Shown in pieces: positions 1-18,093 of a stretch of 64,000 bases of DNA. The notes below the pieces were generated by a model, which worked only from the letters and a program-made list of their open reading frames with translations, was not told where the DNA came from and did not search any database. Made by a program: the position numbers and the translations under genes. Position 1 is the stretch's first letter. Each line of letters starts with the position of its first letter. Source of the DNA: Eriocheir sinensis (Eukaryota; Arthropoda; Malacostraca; Decapoda; Varunidae); assembly GCF_024679095.1 (NCBI RefSeq), contig NW_026111250.1, positions 310,001 through 374,000 on the forward strand, in the 5' to 3' direction.

Positions 1-505
1 ATATATACGAATACACACAAAATAACGTAGATTTCTATAAAAATATATACAAAATACATATAAAAAGAAGTAAATACGTATAAACAAATGTATACAAAAT
101 ACACATAAAATAATGTAAATTCATTATCAAAATAAATAAACAAAATACCAATAAAAGAATGTGTATTTGTATAAATATAAATATACAAAATACACAAAAA
201 ATAACGTAAATTTGTATTAAACTATATACAAAAAAACACAGAAGTAATTAAATTTGTATGAAAATATATATACAAAATAGAAATAAAATAAGCTAAATTT
301 GAATTGAAATGTATATACAAAATACATAAAATAATGTAAATTTGTATCAAAATATTTACACAAATACACATTTAATAACGTTAATTTGTTTAAAAATATA
401 TAAACAAAATACACATTAAATAATGTAAATACGTATAAAAACTGTGTACAAAATACACATATAATCATGTAACTCATATCATAATGAATAAACAAAAAAG
501 CAATA

Positions 506-526
506 AAATAATAATAATAATAATAA
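506..526. repeat. (AAT)n microsatellite
   Basis: About six AAT trinucleotides sit where a unit normally reads CAATAAAATAATGTAAATT. This looks like local slippage of the AATAAT part of the unit. It directly precedes the least repeat-like short insertion in the left part of the window. Confidence 0.8.
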
Positions 527-554
527 ATGGTCTATTCACTTGTAGGAAGCCATT
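527..554. other. Short non-repeat insertion
   Basis: About 28 bp that do not fit the 45-bp unit, comparatively G/C-rich for the region (GGTCTATTCACTTG and TAGGAAGCC). It is bounded by short inverted ends, AATGG at 526-530 and CCATT at 550-554, after which a normal unit resumes with ATTAAATAATGTAAA. The 5-bp arms may be chance. It could be filler DNA from a repair event or a relic of inserted sequence. No coding potential is visible. Confidence 0.5.
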
Positions 555-2489
555 AAATAATGTAAACTCGCGTCACAATAAATAAACAAAATGTCAATAA
601 AAGAATGTGTATTTGTATAAAACTAGATATAGAAAATACACATAAAATAACCTAAATTTGTATAAAACTATATACAAAAAAACACAAAAATAATTTAAAT
701 TTGTATGAAAATAAATATACAAAATACACATAAAATTAGGTAAATTTGTATTGAAATAAATATAAAAAATACATTTAAAATAATGTAAATTTGAATGAAA
801 TTATATAAAGAAATACACTTAAAATAACGTAAATTTGTATAAAATATATATAAAAAAATACACATTAAATAATGAAAATATGCACAAAAAAAAATATTTA
901 CAAAACACAAATAGTATAATAAAAAATCGTATCAAAATATATACACAGAATATTAATAAAATAATGTAAATTTGTATGAAAACTAAGATGCAAAATACCT
1001 ATAAAATAACGCTTTTTTTTTTTTCAAATTATATATACAAAATACACAAAATATTTGAATTTGTATTAAAATAAATATACAAAATGCACATACAATAAAA
1101 TAAATTTGTATTGAAATAGATATGCAAAAATATAAGATATGTCTCAAAATATATATACGAATACTCATATAATAACGTAGATTTCTATAAAAATATATAT
1201 ACTAAATACACATAAAATTAAGTAAATACGAATAGAAAAAGTACACAAAATACACATAAAATAATTTAAATTATTATAAATATAAATAAACAAAATACCA
1301 ATAAAAGAATGTGTATTTGTATAAATATAAATATACAAAATGCACATAAAATAACGTAAATTTGTATAAAACTATATACAAAAATACACAGAAGTAATTA
1401 AATTTGTGTGAAAATAGATATACAAAATACACACAAAATAAGCTAAATTTGAATTGAAATATATATACAAAATACATAAAATAAAGTAAATTTGTTTCAA
1501 AATATTTTTAACAAATACACATATAATAACGTAAATTTGTATAAAAATATATAAACAAAATACACATTAAGAAATGTAAATACGTATACAAAATATATGT
1601 ACAAAATACACAAATAATCATGTCATTCGTATCAAAATAAATAAACAAAAAACTAATTAAATAATGTCAATTTGTATGAGAAAACATATACAAAATACAC
1701 ATAAAATAACGCAAATTTCTATAAAAATATATGTACAAAAATGCACATAAAATTAATTTGCATAAAAAATATATATACAAAACACACATTAGATAATGAA
1801 AATGAGTATAAAAATATGTATACAAAATACCTATGAAATAGTCTAAATTCTATCAGTTATATTAAGAAAATAACAATAAATTAATGTAATTTTGGATGAA
1901 AATATATATAGAAAACACACATAAAATAACCTAAATACAAATACAAATAAAACACATTGAATAATTTAAAATTGAATGAAATAAATATACAAAATAAACA
2001 TAAAATAAGGTAAATTTGTAATAAAATATATGTAAAATACCTAAAAATAATATAAATTTGTGTGAAAATATATATACAAATACACATAAAATAACATGAA
2101 TTTGTATAAAATTTGTTTCAAAATATATACAATACAAACAATAAAATAACGTAAATTTTATGAAATGTATATATAAAATACACATAAAATAATTTAAATA
2201 CGTAAAATATATATACAAAATACACATAAAATAATGTAAACTCATAAATAAATAAATACACAAAATTCCAATAAAAGAATGTATATTTGTAGGAAAATAT
2301 ATATAAAAACAAATAAAATAACTAAAATTTGTATAAATATAAAAATACAAAAATAATTTAAATTTGTTTGAAAATAGATATGCAAAATACACATAAAGTT
2401 AGACATATTTGTATTGAAATACATATACAAAACTCACATAAATAATATAAATTTGTGTAAAATATAAAATACACATAAAATAACGGAAA

Positions 2490-4860
<2,371 letters not shown>

Positions 4861-5183
4861 GTAAATTTCTGTAAATGTATATATTCAAATACATATAAAG
4901 ACTGTCCTAATATAAATAAATTATACAAATATATATATATCGAATTCAAATTTACCTAATTTTAAAAAAATTATTTTGTGTATCAAATAAATAAATAAAG
5001 AATTCCGATAAAGAACATGTTTAATTTGTGGGAAATAGTTTATACTAAATACACGTTACATAAATTATAATTGAATGTAAAATTATATACAAATATACAT
5101 TTTATTAGAATGTGTCAATTCAATTTGTATGAAAATAGATAGTACAAAATACACATATACATTAGTGTAATATTTGACCTCAT

Positions 5184-5441
5184 TTAAAATACATTTTGTA
5201 CAAAGTTATCTTTATGACATGTACGTAAATTTATGAAATTCAAATTACATAAATGCAGCTCGTTGCATTGGTATATAAATAGATATACAATACAATATAC
5301 ATGATTGTGTGTGTTTATAATGTTGTTAAAATACACAGAATTTATCAATAAAACATTTTTGTAATTTATATAATTAAAGTGCATCTTGTTACCCATACAA
5401 ATAAAAGCATATTTTATAAAAATAATATATACAAAATACAC
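5184..5441 (-). other. Open frame in degenerate repeat, probably non-coding
   Basis: An 85-codon frame whose translation differs from the usual 15-residue I/Y/F/L pattern: it is rich in N, H and C and has no clear period. It matches no protein family I recognise, has no flanking signals I can interpret, and repeat fragments (TACAAAATACACAT, ACATTTTGTACAAAG) run through the same DNA. I regard it as chance in degenerate repeat. It is listed because it is the one open frame not simply explained by the 45-bp period. Confidence 0.35.
5252..5269. other. Small inverted repeat
   Basis: AATGCA (5252-5257) and TGCATT (5264-5269) form a perfect 6-bp stem around the loop GCTCGT. The CAGCTCG core is unusually G/C-rich for the array. 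The stem is too short to call a functional element. Confidence 0.45.
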
Positions 5442-8400
5442 ATAGAATAAGCTATTCTGTGTTTGTACAATATGGTAAAATTACATATACAAAAAATACA
5501 TTGTATATATAAAAACAAGTGTAGTAGAATAAAACTATGCAAATACACACATAAAACAATATGAAAATTTGTATTATTCAAAATATTTCAATAGAAAATA
5601 GACGATAACATTAAATAATGTAAATGTAGCATATAGAAATATATATACAAAACGATACACATGATAGTATAATATATTATCCAAATAAATACAGAATATT
5701 AATAAAATAATTACAAATTTGTAATAGAAAATAAAGATGCAAAATATATAAAACAACGCATTTTTAATATATATACCAAAATGCTCCTTAAATATTAAAT
5801 TTATTCAATAAATATACATGCAAATACACAATAAAAGGGTAAATTTAACATTGAAATAGATATACAAAATACATAGAGAAAACAATGTAAATTTGTTTCA
5901 AAATACTGAAACGAATACATATAAAATAATGAATTTCTATAAAATATATATACAAAAATATATAAAATGAGGTAATACGATATGAAATGTATACAAAGCC
6001 ATAAAATATAAATTCGTATCAAAATAAATAAACTAAAATGTTAATAAAGAATGTTACTTGTATAAATATAAATATACAATATACACATAAATAACGTAAA
6101 AATTGTATAAAACTATATACAAAATAAACAAAAATAATTAAATTTGTGAAGAAATAGATATACAAGACACATAAAATAAGCTAAATTTGAATTGAAATAA
6201 ATGAAAATACATAAAATAATGTAAATTTGTATCAAAAATATATATTCAAATACACATGTAATATAAAGAAATAAATTTGTATAAAATATATAAACAAAAT
6301 ACATATTAAATAATGTAAATACATATAAAAAGATATGTACATCAATGTAAAATTTATAAAATTTATAAATTAAGATGCAAATACACATAAAATATCTCAT
6401 ATTTAAAAAATATATACAAAAAATACACATAATATAATTAAATTTGTATTAGAATAATATACTAAAATACACACACATACAATAGTAAAATTTTTATTGA
6501 AATAGATATGCAAAAAACACATAAAATAATGAAAATTTTTATCAAAATGTTATGCGAATACACACAATAAAATTACATAATTTTATGATAACATGTATAT
6601 AAAAATACACATAAAATAATGTAAATACATAGAAAAATATATATACAATACATACACATAAAATATGTAAATTCATTATCAAAATAAATAAACAAAATTT
6701 CCTCTAAAGGAATGCTTATATGTGTAGGAAAATATATATACAAATACAAATAAAAAAAATAAAATTTGTATAAAAAATATATTGCAAAAATACACAAAAA
6801 TAATTCAAATTTGTTTTGAAAATAGAAATGCAAAATACACAATGAAATTAGGCAAATTTCTATTGAAATACATATACAAAATACACATAAAATAATGTAA
6901 ATTTGTATAAATATAAACAAATACACATAAAGATAACGTAAATTTCCATAAAAATATATGTACAAACCTTACATTAAATAATGTAAATATGTCTGACAAA
7001 ATATATATACAAAATACACAGAATAACGTAAAATCGTATCAAAATAAATAAACAGACAATCAATAAAAATATATGTAACAATTTGTGACATGAAATAAAG
7101 ATGCAAAATACCCATATAATAACGCACATTTGTTTAAAAATAGTATATAAAATACACATAAAATAATTAAATTGCATCAAAATAAATATACAAAAGCACG
7201 CTCTGAAAATTTGTATGGAAATTGATATCCGAAATATACATAAATAATAAATTTGTATCAAAATATATATACGAATACTCATAAGAAGTAAATTTCTATG
7301 AAAATATATATTCAAAATACATATAAATTAGTATGTAAGAAATAAGTATAAAAAATGATATCAAATACACCTAAAATAATGAAACTCATATCCAAAATAA
7401 ATAAACAAAATTCCGATAAAGAACGTATATTTGTAGGAAAATAAATATAAAATTCACATAAAATTACGAAAATTTGAATAAAATATATACTAAAATACAG
7501 AAAATTAATTTCAATTTGTATGAAAATAGATATACATAATACACATATAATTAGTTAAATTTGTATTTAAATACATGTAAAATACACATAAAATAATGTA
7601 GAATTTGTATGAAATAGTAAACATAAAATAACAGTTCATTTGTATAAACATATATACAAAATATACATAGAATAATGTAAAAATCGTATCAAAATAAATA
7701 CACAGAATATCAATAAAATAATGTAAATTTGTATGAAAATAAAGATGCAAAATATCCATAAAATAAAGCATTTTTTATGAAGAAATATATACAAAAATAC
7801 ATAGAATAATTAAATTTTATGATAAATTAATATACAAAATACGTACAATAAGGTAAATTTATATTGAAAGAAAAAATATGCAAAATGCACATAAAACAAT
7901 GTATATTTGTTTCAAAAATATATACGAATACACATAAAATAACATATATTTCTACAGAAATATATATACAAAATACACATGAAATGACGTAAATACGTAT
8001 AAAATATATACACAATACACATTAAATAATTTGAATTCGTCAAAATAAATATAAACAAATATCAATAAAAATATGTATTTGTATATAATAGATATACAAA
8101 ATATACATAAAAATATTTAAATTTATATAAAACTCTTTTATAAAAATATATATACCTAAATAATAACAATTTAAAATTTGTATTACAATAAATATACAAA
8201 ATGCATATACAATAAAGGTAGATTTATATTGAAATAGATATGCTAAATACATATAAAACAATGAAATTTGCTTCAAAATATATATACCAATACACGCATA
8301 AAATAACGTAGATTACTATAAAATATATATACAAATTACACATTAAATGAAGTAAATACGTATAAGAAAATGTATACAAAGTACACATAAAATAATTAAA

Positions 8401-10091
8401 TTTGTATTAAAATAAATATACAAAATAACATACAATAAGATAAATCTATATTGAAATAGATATGCAAAATAAACATAAAAAAAAATGTAAATTTGTATCA
8501 AATCTTATGCGAATACACACAATAAAATAACAACGTAAATTTTTTATAAAAATATATATAAAAAATACACACAAAATAATGTAAATACGTGAAAAATATA
8601 TATACAAAATGCATAAAATTACGTAAATTCTTATGAAAATAAATGAACAAAATTCCACTAAAAGAATGTATTTGCAGGAAAATATAAATACAAAATACAA
8701 ATAAAATAACTAAAATTTGTAAAAATATATAAAAAATACATAAAAATAATTTAAATTTGTTTGAAAATAGATATAATACACACATAAATTAGGCAAATCT
8801 GTATTGAAATACATATACAAATTACACATAAATATTGTAAATTTGTATCAAAATATATAAACAAATACACATAAAATAACGTAAATTTGTATGAAAATAT
8901 ATACACAAAATATACATTAAATAATGTAAATATGTATTAAAATATATACAAAATACACATAGAATAATCTAAAATCGTATTAAAATAAATAAACAGAATA
9001 TCAATAAAATAATGTAATTTTTTATGAAAATAAAGATGAAAATACCCAAAAAATAACATATTTTTGCAAAAATACACATAAAATAATTAAATTTGTATTA
9101 AAATAAATATACAAACACACATACAATATGATAAATTTGTATTGAAAAAGATATGCAAAATAAACATAAATAATGTAAATTTGTATCAAAATATATATAC
9201 GAATACCCTTAAAATAGAGTAAATTTCTATGAAAATATATATTCAAAAAGACAAATAAAATGATATAAATAAGTATAAAATATACATATCAAATACACCT
9301 AAAATAATGTAAATTCGTATAAAAAATAAACAAAATTACGATAAAAGATGCAAGATACACATTAAATAATGTAAATATGTATAAAAATATATACAAAAAA
9401 CAAATAGAATAATTTGAAATCATCAAAATAAATACACGAATATTAATAAAATAATGTTAAATTTGTATGAAATAAGATGCAAAATTCCCATCAAATAGCG
9501 CATTTCTTATAAAAATATATATACCAAAATACATAAAATATTTAAATTTGTATTGAAATAAATATATAAAATACACATACAATAAAGGTAAAGTTTGTAT
9601 TGAAGAGATATGCAAAAATACATATAAAACAATGTAAATTTGTTTCAAAATATATATACGAATACACATAAATAACATGGAATTTTCTATAAAAATATAT
9701 ATACAAAATCCACATAAAATTAAGTAAATACGTATAAAAATAGATATACAAAATACACATAGAATAATGTACAATTGTTTAAAAACAAACAAACAATATA
9801 AATAAAATAATGTAAATTTGTATGAAAATAAAAATGCCAAATACCCATAAAATAAAGCATATTTTTATAAAAATATATATACAAAAATACACATAGCATA
9901 TTTAATTTTGTATTAAAATTAATATACAAAATGCATATACAATAAGGTAAATTTGTATTGAAAAAATATGCAAAATACACATAAAACAGTGTAAATTTAT
10001 TTCAAAAGCTATACACGAATACTCATAAATCAACGTAGATTTCTATAGAAATATATATACAAAAAACACATGAAATGATGTAAACACGTAT

Positions 10092-10211
<120 letters not shown>

Positions 10212-10969
10212 AATTCGTCAAAGTAAATAAACAAAATATCAATAAAAGAGAATATGTGTATTTGTATGAAAATAGATATACAATATACATAAAATCACCT
10301 AAATTTGTATAAAACTATATACAAAATACACAAAAATAATTAAATTTATGAAAATAAATATACAAAATACGCATAAAATTAGGTAAATTTGTATTGAAAT
10401 ACATTTACAAAATACACATAAAATAATGTAAATTTAAATGAAAATATATAAACAAATACACTTAAAATAACGTAAATTTGTATAAAATATATATAAAAAA
10501 TACACATCAAATAATGTAAATACGTATAAAAGAATATATACAAAAACAAAATAGAATAATATAAAATCGTATCAAAATAATTACACAGAATATTAATAAA
10601 ATAATGTAAATTTGTATGAAAATTAAGATGCAAAACACCCATAATTTAACGCATTTTTTAAAAAAAATATTTATACCAAGACACATAAAATATTTGAATT
10701 TGTATTAAAATAAATATACAAAATGCACATACAATAAGTTAAATTTGTATTGAAATAGATATGCAAAATACATATAAAACCATGTAATTTTTTTTCAAAA
10801 TATACATACGAATACACATAAAATAACGTAGATTTCTTTGAAAATAAATATACAAAGTACACATAAAATGAAGTAAATACGTATAAAAAAAGGTATACAA
10901 AATACACATATAATAATGTAAACTCGTATCAAAATAAATAAACAAAATACTAATAAAAGAATGTGTATT

Positions 10970-10971
10970 TT

Positions 10972-11062
<91 letters not shown>
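10970..11062. repeat. (TA)n microsatellite with one interruption
   Basis: About 93 bp of TA dinucleotides with one AAA interruption at 10984-10986. It follows GAATGTGTATTT and precedes AAATTTATAAAACTATATGC, which normally lie about one unit apart, so it expanded inside the unit whose usual form carries GTATAAATATAAATATAC. Confidence 0.95.
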
Positions 11063-11065
<3 letters not shown>

Positions 11066-11109
11066 TTATAAAACTATATGCAAAAATACACAAAAGTAAT
11101 TAAATTTGT

Positions 11110-11150
11110 GTGAAAATAGATATACAAAAGTACATGTGTATTTTGTATAT
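11110..11150. other. Orientation switch A-rich to T-rich
   Basis: ATACAAAA is followed after 11 bp by its complement TTTTGTAT, so the switch is centred near 11130 and two units face each other symmetrically. I found no second copy of this junction in the window. Confidence 0.75.
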
Positions 11151-12457
11151 TTATTTCATACAAATTGAAATTATTTTGTTTATTTTTATATATTTTCATA
11201 CAAATTTTCGTTATTTAATATATATTATTTTTCTACAAATATACGTTCTTTTATCTGAATTTTGTTTATTGAATTTGAAACAATTTACCTTATTTTGATA
11301 TCTTTCATACAAATTAAAAAATACTTCTGTGTATTTTTGTCTATAGTTTTATATAAATTTACGTTATTTTATTGTATATATTATATATATACAAATACAT
11401 TCTTTTATTGGTATTTTGTATATTTATTTGATAAATAATTACATTATGTGTATTTGTATACATTATACGTATTTACTTCATTTATTATTTTGTATATATT
11501 TTATAGAAATCGACGTTATTTATGTGTATTCGTATATATATTTGAAACAAATTTACATTATTTTATATGTATTTTGCATATTTATTTCAATACAAATTTA
11601 CCTTATTGTATGTGTTTTTATATTTTTAATACAAATTAAATTTTTGATGTGTATTTTGGTATATATATTTTATTAATAAAAAAATGCGTTATTTATGTAT
11701 TTTTATAAATATTTTGATACAAATCTACATTATTTTATGTATTTTTGTATACATTTCAATTCAAATTTAGCTTATTTTATCTGTATTATGTATATCTATT
11801 TTCATACGATTTAATTACTTCTGTGTATTTTTTTATATAGTTTTATACAAATTTACGTTATTTTATGTGTGTATATTTATATTTATACAAATACATTCTT
11901 TTATTATTTTGTTTATTTATTTTGATAATTTACATTGTTTATTTATTTTGCTCATTTCTTATACGTATTTACTTTTATGTGTATTTTCTATATATATTTT
12001 GATAAAATCTACGTTATTTTATATGTATTCATATTTACATTGTTTTATATGTATTTTGCATATCTATTTCAATACAGATTTACCTTATTGTATGTGTATT
12101 TTGTATATTTATTTTAATACAAATTAATTTTTCATGTATTTTAGTATATATATTTTATAAAAATGCGTTATTTAATGGGTATTTGCATCTTTATTTTCAT
12201 ACAAATTTACATTGTTTATTAATATTCTGTGTATTTATTTTGATACTTTTACATTATTCTATTTGTGTTTTGTATATATTTTGTTATACATATTTACATT
12301 ATTTAATATGTATTTTGTATATTTTAAAACAAATTTACGTTATTTTATACGCATCTGTTAAAATATTTTGATACACATTTACATTATTTTATGTATTTTG
12401 TATATATTTCAATACAAATTTAGTTTATTTTATGTATATTTTGTATATCTATTTTCA
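11131..12457 (-). repeat. Array block 4, T-rich orientation
   Basis: T-rich units with many deletions. The right part carries GCATCTGTTAAAATATTTTG (about 12352), which is the reverse complement of a rare variant at about 61197-61216. The block is an inverted, more degenerate relative of the A-rich sequence starting at 61107. Confidence 0.85.
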
Positions 12458-12476
12458 TTTGTATCAAAATAAATAA
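12440..12476 (+). other. Orientation switch, junction family III
   Basis: GTATATCTATTTTCATTTGT runs straight into ATCAAAATAAATAAAC. The same junction, one base different and reverse complemented, lies at about 61088-61123. Matching flanks on both sides make this an inverted duplicate. Confidence 0.8.
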
Positions 12477-15400
12477 ACAAAATAGCAATAAAATAATGTA
12501 AATTTGTGAAAACATATACAAATACACATAAAATAACAAATTTCTAAAAATATATGTACAAAATGCACATAAAATAAAAGTAAATTTACAAATTTGTACT
12601 GAAATAGATATAAAATACATATATTACAATGTAAATTTGTTTCAAAATATATATACGAATACACATAAAATAACGTAATTTCTATAAAAAATATACAAAA
12701 TACACATAAAATGAAGTAAATACGTATAAAAAAATGAATACAAAAAATACATAAAATCGTATCAAAATAAATAAACAAAATATCAGTAAAAAGAATGTGT
12801 ATTTGTAAAATATAAATATAAAAATACACATAAATATCGTAAATTTGTATAAAACTATATACAAAAATACACAAGTAATTAAATTTGAATGAAATATATA
12901 TACAAAATACAGCTAAAATAAGCTAAATTTGAATTGAAATGTACATACAAAATACATAAAATAATGTAAATCTGTATCAAAATATTTATACAAATACATA
13001 TAATAACGTAGATTTGTTTAAAAAAATATAAACAAAATACACATTAAGTAATGTAAATACGTTTAAAAATATGTACAAAATACACATAGAATCATGTAAA
13101 TCATATCAAAATAAATAAACAAAATAGCAATAAAATAATGTAAATTTGTATGAGAAAACATATACAAATAACGCAAATTTCTATAAAAATATATGTACAG
13201 AAATGTACATAAAATAAAGTAAATTTGCATAAAAATATATATACAAAACACACACTAAATAATGTAAATGCATTATATAAATAACCTAAATTTGTATAAA
13301 ACTATATACAAAATACACATAAAATAACGTAAATTTGTATAAAAACAAATATACATAATACACATCAAATTAGGTAAATTTGTGTTGAAATACATATACA
13401 AAATACACATCAAATAATGTAAATTTGAATGAAAATATATAAACAGATACACTTAAAATAACATTAATTTGTATGAAATATATATACAAAATACACATTA
13501 AATAATGTAAATATGTATAAAAAAGATTTATACAAAACAAATAGAATATTGTAAAATCGTATCAAAATAAATAAACAGAATGTTAATAAAATAATGTAAA
13601 TTTGTATGAAAATAAAGATAAAATTCCAAAAATTATCACATTTTTTTATAAAAATATATATACCAAAATACACATAAAATATTTAAATTTGCATTGAAAT
13701 AAATATACAAAATGCATATACAGTAAGGTAAATTTGTATTGAAAGAGATATTCAAAATACATATAAAACAATGTAAATTTGTTTCAAAATATATATACGA
13801 ATACACATAAAATAACGTGATTTCTATAAATATATATACAAAATACATAAATTATGTAAATACGTATAAAATATATATACAAAATACATATCAAATAATG
13901 TAAATTCGTGTCAAAATAAATAAACAAAATATCATGAAAAGAATGTGCATTTGTATGAAAATAGATAATAGATAATAAATTTATATAAAATATATATGCA
14001 AGATACACATTAAATAATGTAAATATGTATAAAAAAGTATATACAAAAAACAAATAGAATAATGTAACATCGTATCAAAATAAATACACCGAATATTAAT
14101 AAAATAATGTAAATTTGTATGAAAATAAAGATGCAAAATTCCCATAAAATAGCGCATTTCTTATAAAAATGTATATACCAAAATACCATAAAATATTTAA
14201 ATTTGCATTGAAATAAATATACAAAATGCACATACAAAAAGTAAATTTGTATTGAAAGAGATATGCAAAAATACATATAAAACAATGTAAATTTGTTTCA
14301 AAATATATAAACGAATACAAATAAAAAAACGTAGATTTCTATAAAAATATATATACAGAATACACATAAAATTAAGTAAATACGTATAATAAAATGTATA
14401 CAAAATACACATAAAAAAATGTAATTTCGATTTAAAATAAATGTAAATTTGCATGAAAATATAAATAAATCATGAAAAGAATGTGTATTTATATAAAAAT
14501 AGATAATAGATAATAAATTTGTATAAAATATATATGCAAGATACTCATTAAATAATGTAAATATGCAAAATTCCACATAAAATAGCGCATTTCTTATTAA
14601 AATATACATACCAAAATACACATCAAATATTTAAATTTGTATTGAAATAAATATACGAAATCTTTGTAATAAGGTAAATTGTATTGAAGAGATAAAAGCA
14701 AAAATACATATAAAACAATGTAAATTTGTTTTTAAAATATATATACGAATACAAATAAAAAACGTAGTTCTGAAATATATACAAAATACACATAAAATTA
14801 GTAAAATACGTATGTGTGTTGTAAAAATATAAATATATAAAATACACATAAAATATCGTAAATTTGTATAAAACTATATACAAAAATACACAGAAGTAAT
14901 TAAATTTGTATGAAATATATATACAAAATACAGCTAAAAATAAGCTAAATTTGAATTGAAATGTACATACAAAATACATAAAATAATGTAAATCTGTATC
15001 AAAATATTTATACAAATACATATAATAACATGATTTGTTTAAAATATATAAACAAAATACATTAAAATAATGTAAATACGTATAAAAAATATGTACAAAA
15101 TACACATATAATCATATAATTCGTATCAAAATAAATAAACAAAATAGCAATAAAATAATGTAAATTTGTATGAGAAAACATATACAAATAACAAATTTCT
15201 ATAAAATATGTACAAAATGCACATAAAATAAAGTAAATTTGCAAAAAATATATACAAAACACACACTAAATAATGTAAATGCGTACATAAAATAACCTAA
15301 ATTTGTATAAAACTATATACAAATACACAAAAATAATTTAAATTTGTTTGAAAAGAAATATACAAAATACACATAAATTAGGTAAATTTGTATTGAAATA

Positions 15401-16927
15401 CATATAGAAAATACATCAAATAATGTAAATTTGAATGAAAATATATAAACAAATACACTTAAAATAACGTAAATTTGTATAAAATATATACAAGATACAC
15501 ATTAAATAATGTAAATGTGTATAAAAAATATATATAAAACAAATAGAATAATGTAAAAGCGTATCAAAATAAATACACAGAATATCAATAAAATAATGTA
15601 AATTTGTATAAAAATAAAGATACAAAATTCCCAAAAATTATCGCATTTTTATAATTTTTTTTACCAAAATACATAAAATATTTAAATTTATTATTGAAAT
15701 AAATATACAAAATGCATATACAGTAAAGTAAATTTGTATTGAAGAGATATTTAAATACATATAAAACAATGTAAATTTGTTTCAAAATATATATACGAAT
15801 ACATAAAATAAAGTAGATTTCTGTAGAAATATATATACAAAATACATATGAAATTATGTAAATACGTATAAAATATATATACAAAATACATATCAAATAA
15901 TGTAAATTCGTGTCCAAAATAAATCAACAAATATCATGAAAAGAATGTGCATTTGTATGAAAATAGATAATAGATAATAAATTTGTATAAAATATATATG
16001 CAAGATACACATTAAATAATGTAAATATGTATAAAAAGTATATACAAAAACAAATAGAATAATGTAACATCGTATCAAAATAAATACCGAATATTAATAA
16101 AATAATGTAAATTTGTATGAAAATAAAGATGCAAAATTCCCATAAAATAGCGCATTTCTTATAAAAATATATATACCAAAATACACATAAAATATTTAAA
16201 TTTGCATTGAAATAAATATACAAAATGCACTTTTATACAATAAAGGTAAATTTGTATTGAAGAGATATGCAAAAATACATATATAACAATGTAAATTTGT
16301 TTCAAAATATATACGAATACAAATAAAAAACGTAGATTTCTATAAAATATATATACAAAATACACATAAAATTAAGTAAATACGTATAAAATGTATACAA
16401 ATACACATAAAATAATGTAATTTCAATTAAAATAAATGTAAATTTGAATGAAAATATATAAACAAACACACTTAAGATAACGTAAATTTGTATAAAATAT
16501 ATATGCAAGATACATATTAAATAATGTAAATGTGTATAAAAAATATATACAAAAAACAAATAGAATAATGTCAAATCGTATCAAAATAAATAAAGAGAAT
16601 ATCAATAAAATAATGTAAATTTGTATGAAAATAAAGATGCAAAATTCCCAAAATTATCGCATTTTTATAAAATATATATACCAAAATACACATAAATTAT
16701 TTAAATTTGTATTGAAATAAATATAAAAATGCATATACAGTAAGGTAAATTTGTATTAAAAGAGATATTCAAAATACATATAAAACAATATAAATTTGTT
16801 TCAAAATATATACGAATACACATAAAATAAAGTGAATTTCTATAGAAAATATATACAAAATACATATGAAATTATGTAAATACGTATAAAATATATATAC
16901 AAAATACATATCAAATAATGTAAATTT
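12458..16927 (+). repeat. Array block 5, A-rich orientation
   Basis: A-rich block containing three copies of the ATAGATAATAGATAATAAAT module (13961, 14499, 15964) and ATTATCGC/ATTATCAC variants at 13632, 15638 and 16653. Its left part parallels 27.96-29.6 kb and 40.8-42.5 kb. Spacings between module copies (538, 1465, 1015) are irregular, so the copies have been trimmed differently. Confidence 0.85.
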
Positions 16928-18093
16928 TGTATATGTATTTTTATAAAATATACTTTATTTTATGGTATTTTGCATCTTTATTTTCATACAAATTTACGTT
17001 ATTTTATTGATATTCTGCTCATTCATTTTGATACGATTTTATTATTCTATTTATTTTGTATATATTTTCATACAAATTACGTTATTTTATGTACATTATT
17101 TATATATTTACAAATTACAATATTTTATGGGTATTTGTATATATATTTCAAAAAGAAATTTACCTAGTTTTATGTATTTTGAATATCTATTTACCATACA
17201 AACTCAAATTATTTATATATATTTTTGTATATATTTCAATACAAATTTAGTTATGTTATGTGTATTTTGCAAATCTATTTTCATTCAAATATATATTATT
17301 TTATTTGGTATTTTGTTGATTTATATTGATACAATTTACATTATTTTATATGTACTTTTATATATTTTTATACGCATTTATATTATTTAATATTTATTTT
17401 ATGTATAATTTTATACAAATTCATGGTATTTTATGTGTATTTGTATATATATTTTCATATAATTACATTATTTTATATGTATTTTACATATATTTCATTA
17501 AATTTACCTTATTTTATATTTATTTATGTGTATTTTATACATTATTTATATACGTTTACTCATACAAATTTATATTATTTTATTGGTATTTTGTTTATTT
17601 ATTTGATACAAATTACATGATTATATGTGTATTTTGTACACATTTTTATACGTATTTACATTTAATGTATTTTGTTATATATATAAATTTACGTTATTAT
17701 ATGTGTATATAAATATTTTATACAAATTTACTTTATTTCATGTATTTTGTATATATATTTCAATTCAGATTTATTGTATATATTTTCATACAATTTAATT
17801 ATATATAGTTTTATATAAATTTACGTTATTATATGTATTTTATATTTATATTTATACAAATACACATTCTTTTATTGTATTTTGTTTATTTATTTGATAC
17901 GAGTTTACATTATTCTATGTGTATTTTTGCATACATTTTTTATACGTATTTACTTCATTTGGGGTAATATTTTGGATATATATTTTTATAGAAATCTACG
18001 TTATTTTATGTGTATTCGTATACATATTTTGAAATAAATTTACATTGCTTTATATGTATTTTATATCTATTTCAATACAAATTTACTTATTGT
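16928..18093 (-). repeat. Array block 6, T-rich orientation
   Basis: T-rich block carrying CTGCTCATTCAT at 17015 and the phrase CGTTTACTCATACAAATT near 17551. It reads as the reverse complement of about 26.1-27.1 kb and belongs to the same module as 25.1-25.7 and 38.1-38.7 kb. A GGGG-containing irregularity (TTTGGGGTAATATTTTGG) lies near 17959. Confidence 0.82.
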
